A DNA stretch of 64,000 nucleotides from JANNVK01 sp031430435 (GCA_031430435.1 JANPBM010000004.1:65505-129504); one strand, 5' to 3'. Counted from the stretch's first letter, positions 33,884 to 43,422 are shown. Notes: generated by a model not told the origin, from the letters alone. Numbers and translations are program-made.

Positions 33884-36822
33884 TAGAATTTAAACTTAAA
33901 GCCGAATTGAAGCTGTCTGCTGTCAAGCGAAGTCGGCAACGAACGATTTCGGAAATCCGGTAACGCACCCGCTGTAATCGTTCCGTCCGGATTTGTGGCA
34001 ACCGTCAAATTATTAAACTGAAACGGACTGTTGATGTTGAAAATATTCACCGCTTCACCAAATAATTCGAGTTTATAACGCTCCGAAAAATTAATGTACC
34101 GCGAATATCTTAAATCAACGTTGAAAATTTTCGGTGTTACGCCCGAATTTCGGCTGATTCCGACAGGTCGATCGCTGCCGATAAACCCGTCGTTATTAAC
34201 ATCGGTCGTTGAAACGATGTTGAATCGTTCGCCGCTGTTTGCGGTTGCAATAACACCGATTTGATTACCGTTGAAAATAGTTTTAAGGACTTTATTTTCA
34301 AATCTGAACTCAGGTTTGGCGACTAAACTCATGACAAAAGTATGACGTTGGTCGGCTAACGACGGACCTCGGTCAACTTTGCGGTTAGTCGGATCTGAAA
34401 TGACTAAATTCCCGACTTGGGTTGCCACCAAATTTTGTTCGGGAGCATCGTCTTCCGCATTTGAAAGCGTATAATTGATGCTGAATTGATAGCCTTTTGA
34501 AAAACGTTTCGTCAACTGAAACGTTAAAGCGTCATAGCTCGAAGTTCCGACCGATTCGGCAGACAAAACGTTATTAAATCTCGTATCTTTTCTGATGCCC
34601 GTTGCCGAATTAAAAATCGGACGACCGTCGGCGGTTGCAGATGTTCCGGTAAACCGATTTATGCTCCGATAAACAGGAATGCGCCGTCCGCCCGAATGAA
34701 TAAAACCGAATGTTGCCGAAATGTCATCGGTCAAACCTTGTTCAACTTGGAAATTTGAATGAATCGCATACAAATTTTGAAAGTTGGAATCAACGGTTTC
34801 CGGACTCTGAATCGGCAACGCGGAACCTGCGGGCAACGAACCGAAAGTTGTCCCGAAAGGCGGGGCGTTCACGCTCGGAGTTACGGGTGGCGTAGAATTG
34901 TTGTTGCCGTTAAACGTGAAATTGAAAAACTTCGGACTTCCGCTGTTTTGTAACGCTCGCAAGTACACGTCCAAAAACGGAGCATCGTAATAAAGTCCGG
35001 CGCTTGCCCGAATAATCGTGGCATATTTGCCCGTTCTTAAACCGTAAACTATGCCGAGTCGCGGAGCAAAATTATTTTTATCGACCTTGAACTTTTGCGA
35101 CGAAACAATCGGAGCCGAAGCATCTGCGTTCGGGATTTTATATAAATCGTACCGAACGCCGAAATTTACTTTAAGTTTCGCATTGACTTTCCAATCGTCT
35201 TGGGCAAAACCGTTGTAAAAAGTCGATTTATATTCGATTTCAGGATTCCCGAAGGCTTCGACATAATTTGTGTATGCAAGCAAGTTAGCTCCGGTTTTTG
35301 CGGCGATGAATGCCGCAGTGTCTTTAAACGTATAACGAGCAAAAACATTCGACTTTCTGAAATCGTAAATTCGATTTATTCCGCCGCCGAATTTCATGGT
35401 GTGATTTCCGCGAGTCCAGGTAAAGTTGTCCAAAAATTGAGTAGTTGTTTCCAGCGGCAAAATCGTGTTTTTATTTTCAGGCGAACCGAAATTTGCGATT
35501 CCCGTAATCACAATCGAAGGACCTGTTCCCGAATTCGCGTTGGCAAGATTTTGTGAATTCCGTTTCGCGTATTGGAAACGAAATTCGTTCAAAACATTCG
35601 GCGAAAATACCGAAACAAGTTGAACTGCCGGCGAATACGAAAGATCTTTGAAATCGATCGAACGCTGTAAGGTGTTCTGTTGTCCGTTAATATTATTGGG
35701 CGAGATATTTTTGAACCAGTTAAATCTTCCCGTCAACCGATGCTTATCCGATAGTTGAGCATCAGTTCTGATTAAAAAGAAGTTTGCTTTTTGCGATACG
35801 GGAATTGCCGCCGGAAAAATCGATTGGCTCAAACCTGCCGCAACCAAAGCCGCTTGATTCGCGGCGGTAATCGTAATCAAACGAGCAGGTTCAACCGCCA
35901 AATCACGTTTCACATATTCGTAACCGCCGTAAAAATGCCATTTGTCTTTTATAATCGGACCGCCGACGGCAAAAACAGGATTATCTGCCCCGTTTTTCGG
36001 CAAATCATTGACCGAAGTATATTGAAAAGGTCTCGCATAAAAAGGCGTTCGGCGGAAACGATAGCTTGCCGAACCATGAATACTATTGGTTCCGCTCGGC
36101 GTTACGGCGTTCATTATCAAACCCGGCGTGTTGCCGAATTCGGCAGAAAAACCGTTGGTAACAAGCTGAACTTCCGAGACAAACGTTTCCGAAATCGGCA
36201 TCAAACGAATTCCGCCGCGATCGGCTTGCGTGTTGCTGTTTCCGTCAAGTTGATAATTTGTGCGGCGGGCGTAACCGTTGGCGTTGATTCGCGGAACACC
36301 GAATTCGGAATTCGGACGACCTGTAACATTGGCTTGGAGCAACGCATAATTATACGGATTACGCGAAACGAGCGGCAGATTTTCAACTTCGCGGTTGTTC
36401 ATCACCCGCCCGACATCAATTTTTCCGGTGTCGGCAATCGGCGAATCTGCTTCAATCGTTACAGTTTCGGTTGCTCCGCCGGCTTGCAAAACAGCGTCGA
36501 TTGTCGCGGTTTGTCCGGTTGAAAGCGTAATGCCGTCGCGGACTAATTTTTTGAAATTCGCGGCTTCAATCGTGACGCGATAAGTCCCCAGCGGCAGCAA
36601 CGGAAATTTGTAAACGCCGTTGCCGTCGGCAGTTGTTTGGCGTTCGGTTCCCGTATCTTTATTGGTAGCCGTAACCGAAGCATTTGGCACAACCGCACCG
36701 TTTGCATCGGAAATCGTGCCTTCGATTTGACCGTTTAAGGCTTGCGATTGGGCAAAGCCGAAAGATGAAAGTCCGAATACAACAAGACTTAGCAGAATAA
36801 CGCGAAATGATGTTTGAAACAT
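33883..36822 (-). CDS. Large Oar-like TonB-dependent receptor
   Basis: The protein has 979 residues with a signal peptide (cleavage after GFAQ). Residues about 28-115 are a carboxypeptidase regulatory-like domain (GQIEGTISDANGAVVPNASV, GVYKFPLLPLGTYRVTIEA). Next come the plug (RVMNNREVENLPLVSRNPYN) and a 22-strand type barrel that ends with the aromatic QLQFGFKFKF. This form is abundant in Acidobacteriota. It should take up a large substrate, such as an oligosaccharide or peptide, across the outer membrane using TonB. AAGGAG lies 9 bases before the ATG. It leads an operon with the micropeptide and symporter genes. Confidence 0.93.
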   Translation of the reverse strand: MFQTSFRVILLSLVVFGLSSFGFAQSQALNGQIEGTISDANGAVVPNASVTATNKDTGTERQTTADGNGVYKFPLLPLGTYRVTIEAANFKKLVRDGITLSTGQTATIDAVLQAGGATETVTIEADSPIADTGKIDVGRVMNNREVENLPLVSRNPYNYALLQANVTGRPNSEFGVPRINANGYARRTNYQLDGNSNTQADRGGIRLMPISETFVSEVQLVTNGFSAEFGNTPGLIMNAVTPSGTNSIHGSASYRFRRTPFYARPFQYTSVNDLPKNGADNPVFAVGGPIIKDKWHFYGGYEYVKRDLAVEPARLITITAANQAALVAAGLSQSIFPAAIPVSQKANFFLIRTDAQLSDKHRLTGRFNWFKNISPNNINGQQNTLQRSIDFKDLSYSPAVQLVSVFSPNVLNEFRFQYAKRNSQNLANANSGTGPSIVITGIANFGSPENKNTILPLETTTQFLDNFTWTRGNHTMKFGGGINRIYDFRKSNVFARYTFKDTAAFIAAKTGANLLAYTNYVEAFGNPEIEYKSTFYNGFAQDDWKVNAKLKVNFGVRYDLYKIPNADASAPIVSSQKFKVDKNNFAPRLGIVYGLRTGKYATIIRASAGLYYDAPFLDVYLRALQNSGSPKFFNFTFNGNNNSTPPVTPSVNAPPFGTTFGSLPAGSALPIQSPETVDSNFQNLYAIHSNFQVEQGLTDDISATFGFIHSGGRRIPVYRSINRFTGTSATADGRPIFNSATGIRKDTRFNNVLSAESVGTSSYDALTFQLTKRFSKGYQFSINYTLSNAEDDAPEQNLVATQVGNLVISDPTNRKVDRGPSLADQRHTFVMSLVAKPEFRFENKVLKTIFNGNQIGVIATANSGERFNIVSTTDVNNDGFIGSDRPVGISRNSGVTPKIFNVDLRYSRYINFSERYKLELFGEAVNIFNINSPFQFNNLTVATNPDGTITAGALPDFRNRSLPTSLDSRQLQFGFKFKF

Positions 36823-36932
36823 TAACGTTGTCTCCTTAAATTTATCTGAAATAATAACTTTGGAAGGTTTGTTACAAATCTATAATATATTACGCAAAAT
36901 AGAAAGCAAAAGTTATGTAAAGATTTGTAATT

Positions 36933-38861
36933 TTATGTTCGATGAAAATTGCGTTCAATATCACGCATTGTCAGCCGCAAGATTATCGGTCGTCCGTGCG
37001 GACAAGTGGTGGCGGCGGAATTTGTTACTAAATTATCAATCATCCACTGCATTTTTTCGGGCGTAAGTTTCATATTAACCTTGACCGCCGCTTTGCACGC
37101 CAAACTTGCGGCAATGTCGTCGCGGATTGTTTCGATGGCGTTTCCGCGTTTTTCGCGGTCAACCGTGTCTAAAATTTCCGCGAGTAAATTGCGAACTTCG
37201 CTCGGCGGTAAATCGGACGGCACGGCTTTAATCGCAATCGTTCGCCCCGAAAGTTGCATCACGGCAAAACCCATTTCTTCCAATTCATTTTCGATTAAAC
37301 CAAATGCGGCGGCTTGCGCGGGCGATAAATCGAGCGTTTCGGGCAACAAAAGATTTTGCGATTCAACCTTTCGTTCACCTTCTTTTTTGCGAAATTTGTC
37401 GAATAAAATCCGTTCGTGAGCAACGTGCTGATCGATTAAAAGCAAGCCTTCGTTATCAACCGCGATAATATAACTGTTGTGAAGTTGCCCGATCGGACGA
37501 ATTGCCGTCGCGTTAAGTTGTTCTACATCAACACTTTTGGTCGCTTTGACGGCAGAATCCATTTTAGAAAGTCCTGAGTTCTGAGTCCGAAGTCCGAAGT
37601 CGGAAACAACCTGTGTCGGCTGTTCATTTTGCTCAATTCGACTTTCCGCGACTCTTTCAAAAATCGGTGTGTCTAAATTTATTTCAAACGCTTCTTGCTC
37701 GAACGATTTTGGAATTTGGATTTCAGTCTGAGTACTTTCAATCGAAAATTCGATTCGCGGTTGCTCAAAATTTCGTATTTGAGGCTTCGGCAATATGGAA
37801 TTTGAAGTTTGAAGTTCGGCATCTTTAGCTTGTAATTCTGCCTGCCAAACGGCTTTATCGCTGAATAAATTAGCACTCGTCAACGCACTTTTGACAGCTT
37901 CGGCGATTACGTCTTTCACGGCTTCGGCACGGCGGAAACGAACTTCGGTTTTTGCCGGATGAACATTTACGTCAACTTCTTCGAGCGGAATTTCGAGAAA
38001 TAAAAAGCCGATAGGATAAACTCCGTGCGGTAAAACTGCCCGAAAACCTTCTTGCAAACCGCGTGAAATAAGTTTATCGCGGACGAATCTGCCATTGATA
38101 AAAAAGTATTGCGAATCTCGCGTCGTGCGTCTCTCACGCGGTGCGGAAACGTAGCCGTGAACTTTGGCGATAAATTCGCGTCCGCCTTTTACTTCCAGCA
38201 AACTTTCGATTAAATCGTTGCCGAAAAGCTGATAAGCTCTTTCTTTTAAGTCTTTTGCGGGCGAAACTCTGATTGATTCGCGTCCGTTATTGGTCAGCGT
38301 AAAAGCGATGTTGTGATGTGCAAGCGCGTAATGTTGAACGATATTTGTGAGGTGAAAATTCTCGGTTGCTTCGGAACGCATAAACTTTCGGCGTGCCGGC
38401 GTATTAAAAAATAAATCTTTGACAGTAATTGTCGTTCCCGTACTTCGCGCCGCGTCTTTTACGTCGATAATTCGTCCGCCTTCGATATTGACACGGGTTG
38501 CGGCAGTTGCTTCGGCGGTTTTTGTCGTTAATTCAATTCTGCCGACAGAGGCAATCGAAGCCAACGCTTCACCGCGAAAACCGAGCGTTGAAATATTCGA
38601 TAAATCCTCTAATTTCTTTAGTTTAGACGTGGCGTGGCGTTCAAACGAAAGCACCGCGTCATCTCGATTCATTCCTTCGCCGTCGTCCGTAATCCGCATC
38701 AAACGCCGACCGCCGAGTTCAATATCAATCTGAATCCGCGTTGCTCCCGCGTCCAAAGAATTTTCCAATAATTCTTTAACGACCGAAGCCGGACGCTCGA
38801 CAACTTCGCCGGCGGCAATTTGGTTCGCCAAATTATCAGGTAAAATACGGATTTTGCTCAT
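36933..38861 (-). CDS. mutL: DNA mismatch repair protein MutL
   Basis: The protein has 642 residues. The N-terminal GHKL ATPase is complete (IAAGEVVERPASVVKELLEN, DDGEGMNRDDAVLSFERHAT, STLGFRGEALASIASVG). The C-terminal part has LLIDQHVAHERILFDKF, a form of the DQHA(x)2E(x)4E endonuclease motif with Val and a final Asp, and CPHGRPIILRL. It should be a nicking MutL. The linker, residues about 330-440, is rich in Ser/Glu/Gln and contains two tandem arrays of 7-bp units, so slippage would truncate it. Divergent from the PerR gene; no mutS is seen. Confidence 0.95.
   Translation of the reverse strand: MSKIRILPDNLANQIAAGEVVERPASVVKELLENSLDAGATRIQIDIELGGRRLMRITDDGEGMNRDDAVLSFERHATSKLKKLEDLSNISTLGFRGEALASIASVGRIELTTKTAEATAATRVNIEGGRIIDVKDAARSTGTTITVKDLFFNTPARRKFMRSEATENFHLTNIVQHYALAHHNIAFTLTNNGRESIRVSPAKDLKERAYQLFGNDLIESLLEVKGGREFIAKVHGYVSAPRERRTTRDSQYFFINGRFVRDKLISRGLQEGFRAVLPHGVYPIGFLFLEIPLEEVDVNVHPAKTEVRFRRAEAVKDVIAEAVKSALTSANLFSDKAVWQAELQAKDAELQTSNSILPKPQIRNFEQPRIEFSIESTQTEIQIPKSFEQEAFEINLDTPIFERVAESRIEQNEQPTQVVSDFGLRTQNSGLSKMDSAVKATKSVDVEQLNATAIRPIGQLHNSYIIAVDNEGLLLIDQHVAHERILFDKFRKKEGERKVESQNLLLPETLDLSPAQAAAFGLIENELEEMGFAVMQLSGRTIAIKAVPSDLPPSEVRNLLAEILDTVDREKRGNAIETIRDDIAASLACKAAVKVNMKLTPEKMQWMIDNLVTNSAATTCPHGRPIILRLTMRDIERNFHRT
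37571..37605. repeat. Heptanucleotide array, five copies, in the MutL linker
   Basis: GTCCTGA, GTTCTGA, GTCCGAA, GTCCGAA, GTCGGAA in tandem (plus strand), codons about 419-430 of mutL. Period exactly 7, two adjacent copies identical. Confidence 0.8.
37797..37817. repeat. Short degenerate heptanucleotide array in the MutL linker
   Basis: GGAATTT, GAAGTTT, GAAGTTC in tandem (plus strand), codons about 349-355 of mutL. Confidence 0.6.
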
Positions 38862-38967
38862 CGTTTATTGATTCTACCGGATTAACTTGCAGAACAAAAT
38901 TACCGGTATTTTTCGTAAAGACTTTCATCTGATTTACTTAACTTCAAGAAGTAACTTCATTTTAGTC

Positions 38968-39000
38968 TTGACAAATTCCAAATTTAGAATTAGTCTAAAT
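38968..39000 (+). promoter_or_regulatory. Promoter and PerR-type operator of the perR gene
   Basis: TTGACA (38968-38973), 17 bases, TAGTCT (38991-38996). A palindrome ATTTAGA-N5-TCTAAAT (38982-39000) covers the -10 box. The expected transcript start lies within a few bases of the ATG at 39005, so the mRNA may be leaderless. The same TTAGA-N5-TCTAA core recurs before the catalase gene. Confidence 0.65.
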
Positions 39001-39004
39001 AAAG

Positions 39005-39427
39005 ATGAAGAAGTTAAACCTCAGTAAAGTAATTGAAATGGCACAGAATCGCGGATTGAAAATGACTCCGCAACGTCGCGCGATTATTGAGTTTTTGGAA
39101 ACTGCCGAGCATCATCCGACTGCCGATGAAGTGTTTTTTTCCGTAAATGAAAGATTCCCGATGACTTCGCGGGCAACTGTTTACAACACATTAAATTGGC
39201 TCAAGGAATCGAAAATGTTGCAAGAAGTTTTTGAAGCAGGACAAGTTCGTTTTGATCCGAATATTGAACATCATCATCATTTTATCTGCCGAAAATGCAG
39301 CAAAGTTGAAGATGTAGGCTTTGATTTAATTAGCAGTTTAGGAATTTGCGAAATGCCGAACAGTAATAAAATTGAAGGTTTTGAAATTGTACTTCGCGGT
39401 GTTTGTATTAATTGTCAGCAAAAATAA
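39005..39427 (+). CDS. perR: Fur family regulator, PerR-like
   Basis: The protein has 140 residues. The winged helix covers GLKMTPQRRAIIEFLETAEH and FPMTSRATVYNTLNWLKESK; the metal-binding part has EHHHHFICRKCSKVEDVGFD and CINCQQK, giving a CxxC...CxxC structural zinc site. The linked catalase and a shared palindrome point to peroxide sensing (PerR) rather than iron. An internal ATG at 39041 is possible but the upstream start lies at the right distance from the promoter. It should repress itself and the catalase-ankyrin genes. Confidence 0.88.
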   Translation: MKKLNLSKVIEMAQNRGLKMTPQRRAIIEFLETAEHHPTADEVFFSVNERFPMTSRATVYNTLNWLKESKMLQEVFEAGQVRFDPNIEHHHHFICRKCSKVEDVGFDLISSLGICEMPNSNKIEGFEIVLRGVCINCQQK

Positions 39428-39450
39428 ATCGCTTTTTTTTGCTTTAGCAC

Positions 39451-39465
39451 TTAGAGTAAATCTAA
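39451..39465 (+). promoter_or_regulatory. PerR-type operator of the catalase gene
   Basis: TTAGA-GTAAA-TCTAA, the same core palindrome as before perR, 41 bases upstream of the catalase ATG. A second, weaker half site TCTAA lies at 39478-39482. Confidence 0.65.
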
Positions 39466-39506
39466 ATTAAGACTGTATCTAAACATACAGAAAAAAAGGA
39501 GATAGT

Positions 39507-41051
39507 ATGAAACAAATTAGAAATCTGTTATTTTCATTGGCAGTATTTGCGTTGAGCGTAAATGTTATTACTGCCCAACAAACTTTAACCACCAACACGG
39601 GAACGCCGGTCGGTGATAACCAAAACTCGAAAACTGCGGGCGAAAACGGTCCTGTTTTGCTCGAAGATATTCATTTGATTGAAAAACTTGCGGCGTTTGA
39701 CCGTGAAAGAATTCCCGAAAGAGTTGTTCACGCGCGCGGAGCCGCAGGATTTGGCGAATTTGAAAGCTACGGTAATTTTTCGGCTGACACAAAGGCGAGT
39801 TTTTTGAACGCAAAAGGTAAGAAAACTCCTGTACTTCTGCGTTTTTCAACCGTCATTCATCCGAGCGGTTCGCCTGAAACAGCTCGCGATCCACGCGGTT
39901 TTGCCGTTAAATTTTACACCGACGAAGGAATCTATGACATTGTGGGAAATAATCTGCCCGTTTTCTTTATCAGAGACGCAATCAAATTCCCCGATATGGT
40001 TCATTCTTTGAAACCTTCGCCGGTTACAAATAAACAAGACCCGAATCGTATTTTCGACTTTTTTCAACATATTCCCGAAGCAACACATATGTTTACCTTT
40101 CTGTTCTCTGACCAAGGAATTCCGGCTAATTACAGAGAAACAAACGGTTTCGGCGTTCACGCTTTCAAATGGGTGAATGCAAAAGGCGAAGTTGTTTATG
40201 TAAAATACAAATGGACTTCGCAACAAGGCGTGAAAAATTTGTCGGGTGAAGAAGCAAAAAAAGTACAAGCGGAAGATTGGCAGCACGCGACGGTTGATTT
40301 GTTTCAAAACATCAAAAAAGGAAATTTTCCGGCTTGGGAATTGAGCGTTCAGATTTTAAAAGCCGCTGATTTAGATAAATTTGACTTTAATCCGTTGGAT
40401 GCAACCAAAATTTGGGATGAAAAACTTATTCCGTCGGTCAAAGTCGGCAAAATGACTTTGAACCGTAATCCGAAGAACTTTTTTGAAGAAGTTGAGCAAT
40501 CAGCCTTTTCACCCGCGAATTTAGTTCCCGGAATCGAGGCTTCCGAAGACAGACTTTTGCAAGGTCGTCTGTTTTCATATCTTGATACGCAACGCTATCG
40601 GTTAGGCGCAAATTTCCAGCAGTTGCCTGTAAATGCACCGAAAAACAAGCGAAACAGCTACAATCAAGACGGAAACCTCAGCGAATTGGAGAAAGATTCG
40701 GAAGTAAATTATCAACCGAATACCATTGATCCGAAAAATTCATTTGCGGACGACAATGCCAAAAAGTCTTCGCAACTGTCTTTGAACGGCTCAACACAGC
40801 AAAAACGCATCGGCAAAACGCTAAATTTCAAACAAGCGGGCGATTTGTATATGTCGTTTTCCGAAAGCGAAAAAACTAATCTTATCAAAAATTTAGTCGG
40901 TGATTTGAGTGCTGTCCGCAACAAAGAAACCGTAAAAATTATGGTCAGCTATTTTTACAAAGCCAACGCCGATTACGGAACACGTTTGGCGAAAGCGTTG
41001 AATCTTGACGCAACCGAAATTTCGGGAATGTCCGGCAAATTGAGCGAATAA
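39507..41051 (+). CDS. katA: Exported haem catalase
   Basis: The protein has 514 residues, a small-subunit clade-3-like catalase with a signal peptide (MKQIRNLLFSLAVFALSVNV, cleavage after TAQ). The active His is in ERVVHARGAAG, the Asn in DIVGNNLPVFF, and the haem Tyr in RLFSYLDTQRYRLG. It should remove hydrogen peroxide in the periplasm. The nearby PerR gene, operator and downstream ankyrin gene form a module like katB-ankB of pseudomonads. The ribosome binding site is AAAGGAG, 7 bases before the ATG. Confidence 0.93.
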   Translation: MKQIRNLLFSLAVFALSVNVITAQQTLTTNTGTPVGDNQNSKTAGENGPVLLEDIHLIEKLAAFDRERIPERVVHARGAAGFGEFESYGNFSADTKASFLNAKGKKTPVLLRFSTVIHPSGSPETARDPRGFAVKFYTDEGIYDIVGNNLPVFFIRDAIKFPDMVHSLKPSPVTNKQDPNRIFDFFQHIPEATHMFTFLFSDQGIPANYRETNGFGVHAFKWVNAKGEVVYVKYKWTSQQGVKNLSGEEAKKVQAEDWQHATVDLFQNIKKGNFPAWELSVQILKAADLDKFDFNPLDATKIWDEKLIPSVKVGKMTLNRNPKNFFEEVEQSAFSPANLVPGIEASEDRLLQGRLFSYLDTQRYRLGANFQQLPVNAPKNKRNSYNQDGNLSELEKDSEVNYQPNTIDPKNSFADDNAKKSSQLSLNGSTQQKRIGKTLNFKQAGDLYMSFSESEKTNLIKNLVGDLSAVRNKETVKIMVSYFYKANADYGTRLAKALNLDATEISGMSGKLSE

Positions 41052-41063
41052 GTTAATAACCTG

Positions 41064-41109
41064 AAGACGAGAGATTTTATCGCAAATTGAATTGTCTCTC
41101 GTCTTTTAA
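41064..41109 (+). terminator. Stem-loop between catalase and ankyrin genes
   Basis: Arms AAGACGAGAGA and TCTCTCGTCTT (41064-41074, 41095-41105), followed by TTAAAA. With only a short T-run it may attenuate rather than end the transcript. Confidence 0.6.
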
Positions 41110-41129
41110 AATACTACGGAGAAACCAAA

Positions 41130-41666
41130 ATGAAGACTATATTGCAATTATTATTTTTATTTATCTTAACCACAGGCTGCGTTTTTGCACAAAATTCCGA
41201 CATTTTTGATGCCGCAAGAAATAACGATACCGAAACGCTAAAGAAATTAATTGATGAAAAAGTCGATGTGAATCAGCAAAATAAACAAGGCTTTACAGCT
41301 TTAATTTTGGCGTGCTATAACGGAAATTTTGAAGCGGCGGAATTGTTATTGAAGCACAAGGCAGACGTTTCGGCAACTGATAAAACAGGACGAAACGCAT
41401 TGATGTCGGCTAGTTTCAAAGGCGATGCAAAAATTGTCGAACTGCTTTTGAAATACAAATCAAACGTCAATACGGTTGATTTGGCAGGTGCAACATCGCT
41501 GATGTTCGCTTCATTGACCGGAAAAGCCGAGGTTGTAAAAATACTTTTGAAAGATGGCGCCAATGCAAAGATTATTGACAAAAGAGGCTTTACCGCCTTG
41601 AGTTTAGCCGAACAGCAAGGTGCGGACGAAGTTATCGCAATTTTACGCAAAGCCGGTGAAAATTGA
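41130..41666 (+). CDS. Exported ankyrin-repeat protein (AnkB-like)
   Basis: The protein has 178 residues with a signal peptide (MKTILQLLFLFILTTGCVFA) that also contains a lipobox-like TTGC. Five ankyrin repeats of 33 residues fill the rest, with consensus phrases such as GFTALILACYNGNFEAAELL and GRNALMSASFKGDAKIVELL. In Pseudomonas aeruginosa an ankyrin protein (AnkB) encoded after katB supports catalase activity in the periplasm, so the same role is likely. A stem-loop separates the two genes. The start is preceded by CGGAG. Confidence 0.88.
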   Translation: MKTILQLLFLFILTTGCVFAQNSDIFDAARNNDTETLKKLIDEKVDVNQQNKQGFTALILACYNGNFEAAELLLKHKADVSATDKTGRNALMSASFKGDAKIVELLLKYKSNVNTVDLAGATSLMFASLTGKAEVVKILLKDGANAKIIDKRGFTALSLAEQQGADEVIAILRKAGEN

Positions 41667-41679
41667 TTCGATTCGGCTT

Positions 41680-43359
41680 TTACAAATAAATTATTCGATG
41701 CCCTTTATCGTCCAAATCAATCGCTTCGTAAATCCAATCAATCGCGTAATTTCCGTGTTTATTCAAAACAGTTGAAATATTTAACGTGCGTTCCTGCAAG
41801 TGTTTATTGGGCAAAAGCGCAGCAAACATTGTTTCAAGTTGCCGTCTGACCGTTTCGTCTTTGCGGACTTCGGCGAGATAAAACTTTTTACGCATCGCGG
41901 CAATGTGATAAAGAATTTTTTGGCGGCGTTTGATTGAATTATCGGCTAAGGTTGATTCTGTTTCACGCAAACTTTTTTCTAATCTGCTGAGTTGCGCGTT
42001 GATTGTTTCTTCAACTTCGGCGAAAATTTGCGTTGTTTCCCTGTTCAAAAATCTTTCCACGATTCGCGGTGTCAAATTTTCTTCGCCGATGAGTAAATCT
42101 TTCGGTTTCAAATCGTATTTCGCCAATGTTTTGGCGTGTTTCGGCTCGATAAAAGTAAAACTTTGGCGATGGAAAATTGCGGTAATCGGTCGTTCCAAAA
42201 TCCTGTAAACTTCGCCTGATTGGGCAAAATACGCAATTTCCGCCGCCCCGCCGAAATAGCAAATTGTCGGCAATAAATAATCTTGGACAACGGAACGCAA
42301 AACAACGCTCGGCGAAAACTTTTCGGGCGAAACTTCGGCTAATTCGGCAAGCTCTTTAAGCGTGAATTCCCTGTCAATATCTTTGGTTTTGAAAGTTCCT
42401 TGCGAAGTTTTTTTCAAGGCGTGGCGGGTTTTGTCATTCGCCTGATAAAAAAGTGGAAAATAATCTTCGTTGATTAAAACTTGGGCGTGATAGCCTTCTT
42501 CGACCAGTTTTTCGCTTCGCGCGCGCAATGCGGAAACAATTTCTTCCGATTTTTTAATCGCGTTGACATAAACGGGTGCGGCAAGTTTTTTCAGCCGAAC
42601 ATCAAGCGGACACAGCACAATTAAACCGAATCTGCCGATGATATTCGTCAGCATTCGGGCAAAAGCATCGCCGTAATCAACGCCTTCGACCCAAGTTTTT
42701 TCAATCATTTCTCGCAATTCGTCGGTAAATTCCGTATGCGGCAAACCGGCGAAAAGTTCGGCAATCGTGCCGTTGATAGACGCGTCGTTTTTGACATAAC
42801 CGACCGGCAAATTTTCATAACAGCGTTTCGGTTCATTGCGAAGTTCGGCTAAATCGCCGTTTTTATCGATAAAAAAAGTGTTTGAAACTTCGAGAAAATC
42901 GTGATCTTCGGTCGCAATCCAAAAAACAGGTACGGCTTTGAAACCGCGACCACGCAAACATTCGGTTAATTTTACGGCAGAAAGAGCTTTGTAAATTGTG
43001 TAAAGCGGTCCGGTAAACAGTCCGGCTTGCTGTCCGGAAACAACCGCCGCACAATCTTTATCGCGCAAAAGTTCAATATTTTCGAGCGTCTTTGCAGTTG
43101 CTCCGTTACCGCGATTGGCTTCTTCCAAAATATCGCAAAGCACATTTCGATCCGTTTTATAATTCGCCAAAACATTCGGAATTTGTTTTGAAATTTCGGT
43201 GTGCGAATTTACGGCGTGCGGGTAATATCTCAGCAAATCTTTAGAATTTTGCTGATATTCGAGAAAAAGTTTTGACTGGTGCGGGACATTCGCAAACGGC
43301 AAACTTTCGGTCGAAATTACTTTATCGCTCGGACACGGACAAACTGCTTCTTGACTCAC
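41680..43359 (-). CDS. bshC: Bacillithiol biosynthesis cysteine-adding enzyme BshC
   Basis: The protein has 559 residues from GTG 43359, chosen because AAGGAG stands 8 bases before it and the preceding 43 codons do not look like this family. The conserved N-terminal block AAVVSGQQAGLFTGPLYTIY is at about 110-130, then FWIATEDHDFLEVSNTF and SLRETEST-like coiled coil. BshC adds Cys to glucosamine-malate, the last step of bacillithiol synthesis, so this organism probably uses bacillithiol as its thiol buffer. It converges on the ankyrin gene; a terminator and TATAAT lie upstream. Confidence 0.92.
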   Translation of the reverse strand: MSQEAVCPCPSDKVISTESLPFANVPHQSKLFLEYQQNSKDLLRYYPHAVNSHTEISKQIPNVLANYKTDRNVLCDILEEANRGNGATAKTLENIELLRDKDCAAVVSGQQAGLFTGPLYTIYKALSAVKLTECLRGRGFKAVPVFWIATEDHDFLEVSNTFFIDKNGDLAELRNEPKRCYENLPVGYVKNDASINGTIAELFAGLPHTEFTDELREMIEKTWVEGVDYGDAFARMLTNIIGRFGLIVLCPLDVRLKKLAAPVYVNAIKKSEEIVSALRARSEKLVEEGYHAQVLINEDYFPLFYQANDKTRHALKKTSQGTFKTKDIDREFTLKELAELAEVSPEKFSPSVVLRSVVQDYLLPTICYFGGAAEIAYFAQSGEVYRILERPITAIFHRQSFTFIEPKHAKTLAKYDLKPKDLLIGEENLTPRIVERFLNRETTQIFAEVEETINAQLSRLEKSLRETESTLADNSIKRRQKILYHIAAMRKKFYLAEVRKDETVRRQLETMFAALLPNKHLQERTLNISTVLNKHGNYAIDWIYEAIDLDDKGHRIIYL

Positions 43360-43381
43360 AAATTTAACTCCTTGAATTTTA

Positions 43382-43387
43382 ATTATA
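43382..43387 (-). promoter_or_regulatory. Extended -10 box before bshC
   Basis: TGGTATAAT on the minus strand, immediately after the terminator of the upstream gene and 23 bases before the GTG. No clear -35 box. Confidence 0.5.
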
Positions 43388-43394
43388 CCAAAAC

Positions 43395-43422
43395 AAAAAG
43401 AGCAACGCACAAAACGTTGCTC
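43395..43422 (-). terminator. Terminator of the BNR-repeat gene
   Basis: Stem GAGCAACG / CGTTGCTC (43400-43407, 43415-43422), followed on the minus strand by TTTTTG. Confidence 0.85.

Noticed and set aside
35791..36522. A 243-residue plus-strand reading frame opposite the TonB receptor
   Set aside because: Arg/Asn-rich text typical of the complement of a TonB receptor gene; the receptor motifs on the other strand are clear.
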